From positions 1-50,028 of the forward strand of contig NZ_BJDR01000014.1 of the NCBI RefSeq assembly GCF_005405245.1: 50,028 bases of DNA. The letters run 5' to 3'. This DNA comes from Enterococcus nangangensis. Its GTDB lineage: Bacteria > Bacillota > Bacilli > Lactobacillales > Enterococcaceae. A program made the position numbers and the translations under genes. This document shows, piece by piece, positions 48,506 through 50,028 of the stretch; positions within the stretch are counted from its first letter, which is position 1; each line of letters starts with the position of its first letter. The notes under the pieces are model-generated. The model saw nothing but the letters and a program-made list of their open reading frames with translations. It was not told the DNA's origin and did no database searches.

Positions 48506-49790
48506 ATGTCCGATCTTCATTCTATCAAATCACTCTTCAGTATTAAAGATGAAAACATTAAAATTACCGAAATCAGGGAAGCTGTTTATAAAAATAGGAA
48601 AGTGACCCTTGCGGAAAGCACCCTCACCCGTGTTTTTCGCCGCTGCCCCTGTTGTAAAGCAACGGCGGATCAACTCGTAAAAAACGGTAAAAAAGTATCC
48701 ATGATCCTGCTCAACCGCTCGGGCAACAAACGAGCCTATCTGCGGTTGAAAAAGCAGCGGTATCATTGCCGTGCGTGCGGAAAATACTTTACAGCCCGTA
48801 CGGCGATGGTGAATCCCTCCTGCTTCATTTCAAAACAGGTCCACTACCAGATCTTAGAGGAGCTGTCTGAGCGGCAAGCGATGACGACCATTGCCAAGCA
48901 TTGTGACGTCTCGTCGACCACCATTCAACGCACCTTGCGTGCGTTGTCCGCCGCTGCTCGACCGCGGCTGGACCATCTGCCCACCTGTCTGCTATTTGAC
49001 GAGTTCCGCTCCCTTTCCACTTGGCACGGGTCCTTCTCTTTTTCCTGTATGGATGGGGAGACGGGGCGGCTCTTTGATATTCTGCCCAGTCGCAAAAAAC
49101 AGGATCTGGTTGCTTATTTTATGCGCTTTGATCTCAAGGCTCGTCAGAAGGTGCGTTTTATTGTGACTGACATGAATGCCCCTTATTTTTCATTGGTCAA
49201 GGAATGCTTTCCAAACGCAGAAGTGATCGTCGACCGTTTCCACATCGTGCAGCACGTGAACAAGTTTTTTGATGCCGTCAGAAAGCGCGTTCATGAAGCG
49301 CTTCGATCAAAACGATCCAACTGAAGCGAAAGCCTATCGTCAGCTCAAATTCTTGTACAAACTATTTTTAAAACCGGAAGCAACCCTGGATTACACCACC
49401 TTGAAAAAGCGGCGCAATTTCAAGTGGGCGTTATTGACAGACACCGAAGCCGTTGATCGGCTGTTGGCACTTTCTGACGAGCTGAAACTCGCGCACCAGT
49501 ACTTTCAAGGCCTGTTAGCTGCCTTCCATGACAAAGATCACGAACAATTTTTCCAGCTGCTTCGCGACATGCCAAAGCACGTGCCCGCAGAATTGCATCA
49601 CATTAAAAAAGCCTTCTTTACGTATGAGAAAGGGATTCACTTGGCCTTCATTGAGCCTTACTCCAATGCACGATTAGAGAACCTACACACACATATCAAG
49701 GTCCTAAAGCGCGTCTCTTACGGGTTCAGAAGTTTCACAAACATGCGTCTGCGTATCCTCTTGATCAATGGCTTGATCAAGTACACATAA
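48506..49790 (+). pseudogene. ISL3-family transposase, frame disrupted
   Basis: Two overlapping frames together make one ISL3 transposase of about 427 aa. The first (48506-49324) has an N-terminal zinc-binding region (CPCCKA, CRACGKYF), a helix-turn-helix, the DDE Asp in FDEFRSLS and the second Asp in IVTDMNAPY. The second resumes at MKRFDQNDP (ATG 49293) and holds the final Glu in SNARLENLHTHIK. Continuity is restored if one base near 49292 (GTT-C-ATG) is skipped. AAAGGAAG precedes the first start. No slippery homopolymer lies at the junction, so this looks like a one-base insertion or sequencing error and not programmed frameshifting. Confidence 0.85.
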
Positions 49791-49830
49791 AAAAACATCA
49801 AAGGAGGAAGAGTTCCCTCACTTCGATGTT
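49789..49830 (-). terminator. Inward-facing terminator at the IS right end
   Basis: Read on the minus strand, an ACATCGAAG...GAGG stem pairs with CCTC...CTTTGATGT (imperfect), followed by TTTTTT. It would stop antisense transcription entering from the right. Confidence 0.65.
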
Positions 49831-50028
49831 CATAGGTGACACCATCAGTCCGATTTGACAAAGTGCCGAAATTATAGCGCCAAAATTTGACAAAACTTAT
49901 CATCTAGTACAATTTCCATGCCTAAAACCACAATATTAATATCCCTCGACTCACTAGTGTTGCATTAAATTTATAACCTATTCCATGAAACAAAAAAATC
50001 CTTTATACTAGCACTTGGATGACTTATC

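Larger units (their letters stand above)
48341..49896 (+). mobile_element. ISL3-family insertion sequence (right edge uncertain)
   Basis: It holds a disrupted ISL3 transposase. The left tip GGCTCTTTGTCAACT (48341-48355) matches, inverted, GGCACTTTGTCAAAT at the right (49867-49853), 13 of 15. A second inverted motif GGCGCTATAATTTC occurs at 48376-48389 and, inverted, at 49868-49881, and a third TTTGTCAAA lies near 49890. So the right end could be 49867 or about 49896. No 8-bp target duplication is seen for either choice. It lies downstream of guaA in a non-coding site. Confidence 0.75.

Noticed and set aside
49285-49330. Programmed ribosomal frameshift in the transposase
   Set aside because: The junction has no slippery A or T run and no clear stimulatory structure, and ISL3 transposases normally have a single frame.
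49868-49925. Fifteen-codon minus-strand open frame beyond the IS
   Set aside because: Too short, no ribosome site, and it reads into the IS end motifs.

Overview
The window is a low-to-moderate-GC Firmicute chromosome segment, most likely an Enterococcus or a close relative. The evidence is the cell-division/stress cluster (lysS, dusB, hslO, ftsH, hpt, tilS, an S1 protein, divIC, rqcP, a MurJ/SpoVB-type flippase, mfd, pth) next to ldh, followed by tuf-fusA-rpsG-rpsL and a large deo nucleoside-salvage block. An L,D-transpeptidase has the same length (466 aa) and the same catalytic Cys position (442) as E. faecium Ldtfm. The order resembles a compacted, inverted version of the E. faecalis gene order, as I recall it; no search was run. 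Species cannot be named from this view.

Layout. 1-401: upstream region of an rRNA operon that runs leftward out of the window, with three tandem promoters and a boxA-like leader; the 16S gene itself is outside. 402-15365 (minus strand): lysS through pth, a housekeeping run for tRNA charging and modification, redox chaperone, membrane protease, purine salvage, tRNA-Ile lysidine synthesis, divisome, ribosome rescue, flippase, transcription-coupled repair and peptidyl-tRNA hydrolysis. 15602-18224 (plus): ldh and the L,D-transpeptidase. 18279-23314 (minus): a DUF5946-like protein, then tuf, fusA, rpsG, rpsL. 23669-27222 (plus): rpiA, a formate/nitrite channel, an odd serine-recombinase-like protein, a nitroreductase and gpmA.

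27278-39083 (minus) is mostly nucleoside catabolism: a YqhD-like alcohol dehydrogenase, then deoD, punA, deoB, a BMP-family nucleoside ABC transporter (two permeases, a double ATPase and a lipoprotein), cdd, deoC and pdp. Reading in the transcribed direction, nucleosides are imported, deaminated (Cdd), phosphorolysed (Pdp, PunA, DeoD), and the deoxyribose/ribose-1-phosphate is isomerised (DeoB) and cleaved (DeoC) to glycolytic intermediates. 39726-42388 (plus) is argGH. 42503-43366 (minus) is an orphan amino-acid-binding lipoprotein whose promoter carries ArgR-like boxes like the one upstream of argG. A short run (an RsmC-type methyltransferase, an SGNH hydrolase, a PNPOx-fold protein) and coaA and guaA follow.

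The right end (about 48341-49896) is an ISL3-family insertion sequence with a frame-disrupted transposase and inward-facing terminators at both ends. The window is mainly conserved core genome. I found no CRISPR array, tRNA, prophage or obvious undescribed multi-gene system. The less ordinary signals are the recombinase-like protein with altered active-site residues, the shared ArgR-like boxes, the structured deo/arg intergenic region, and several candidate operators (Rex-like at ldh, CtsR-like at ftsH).
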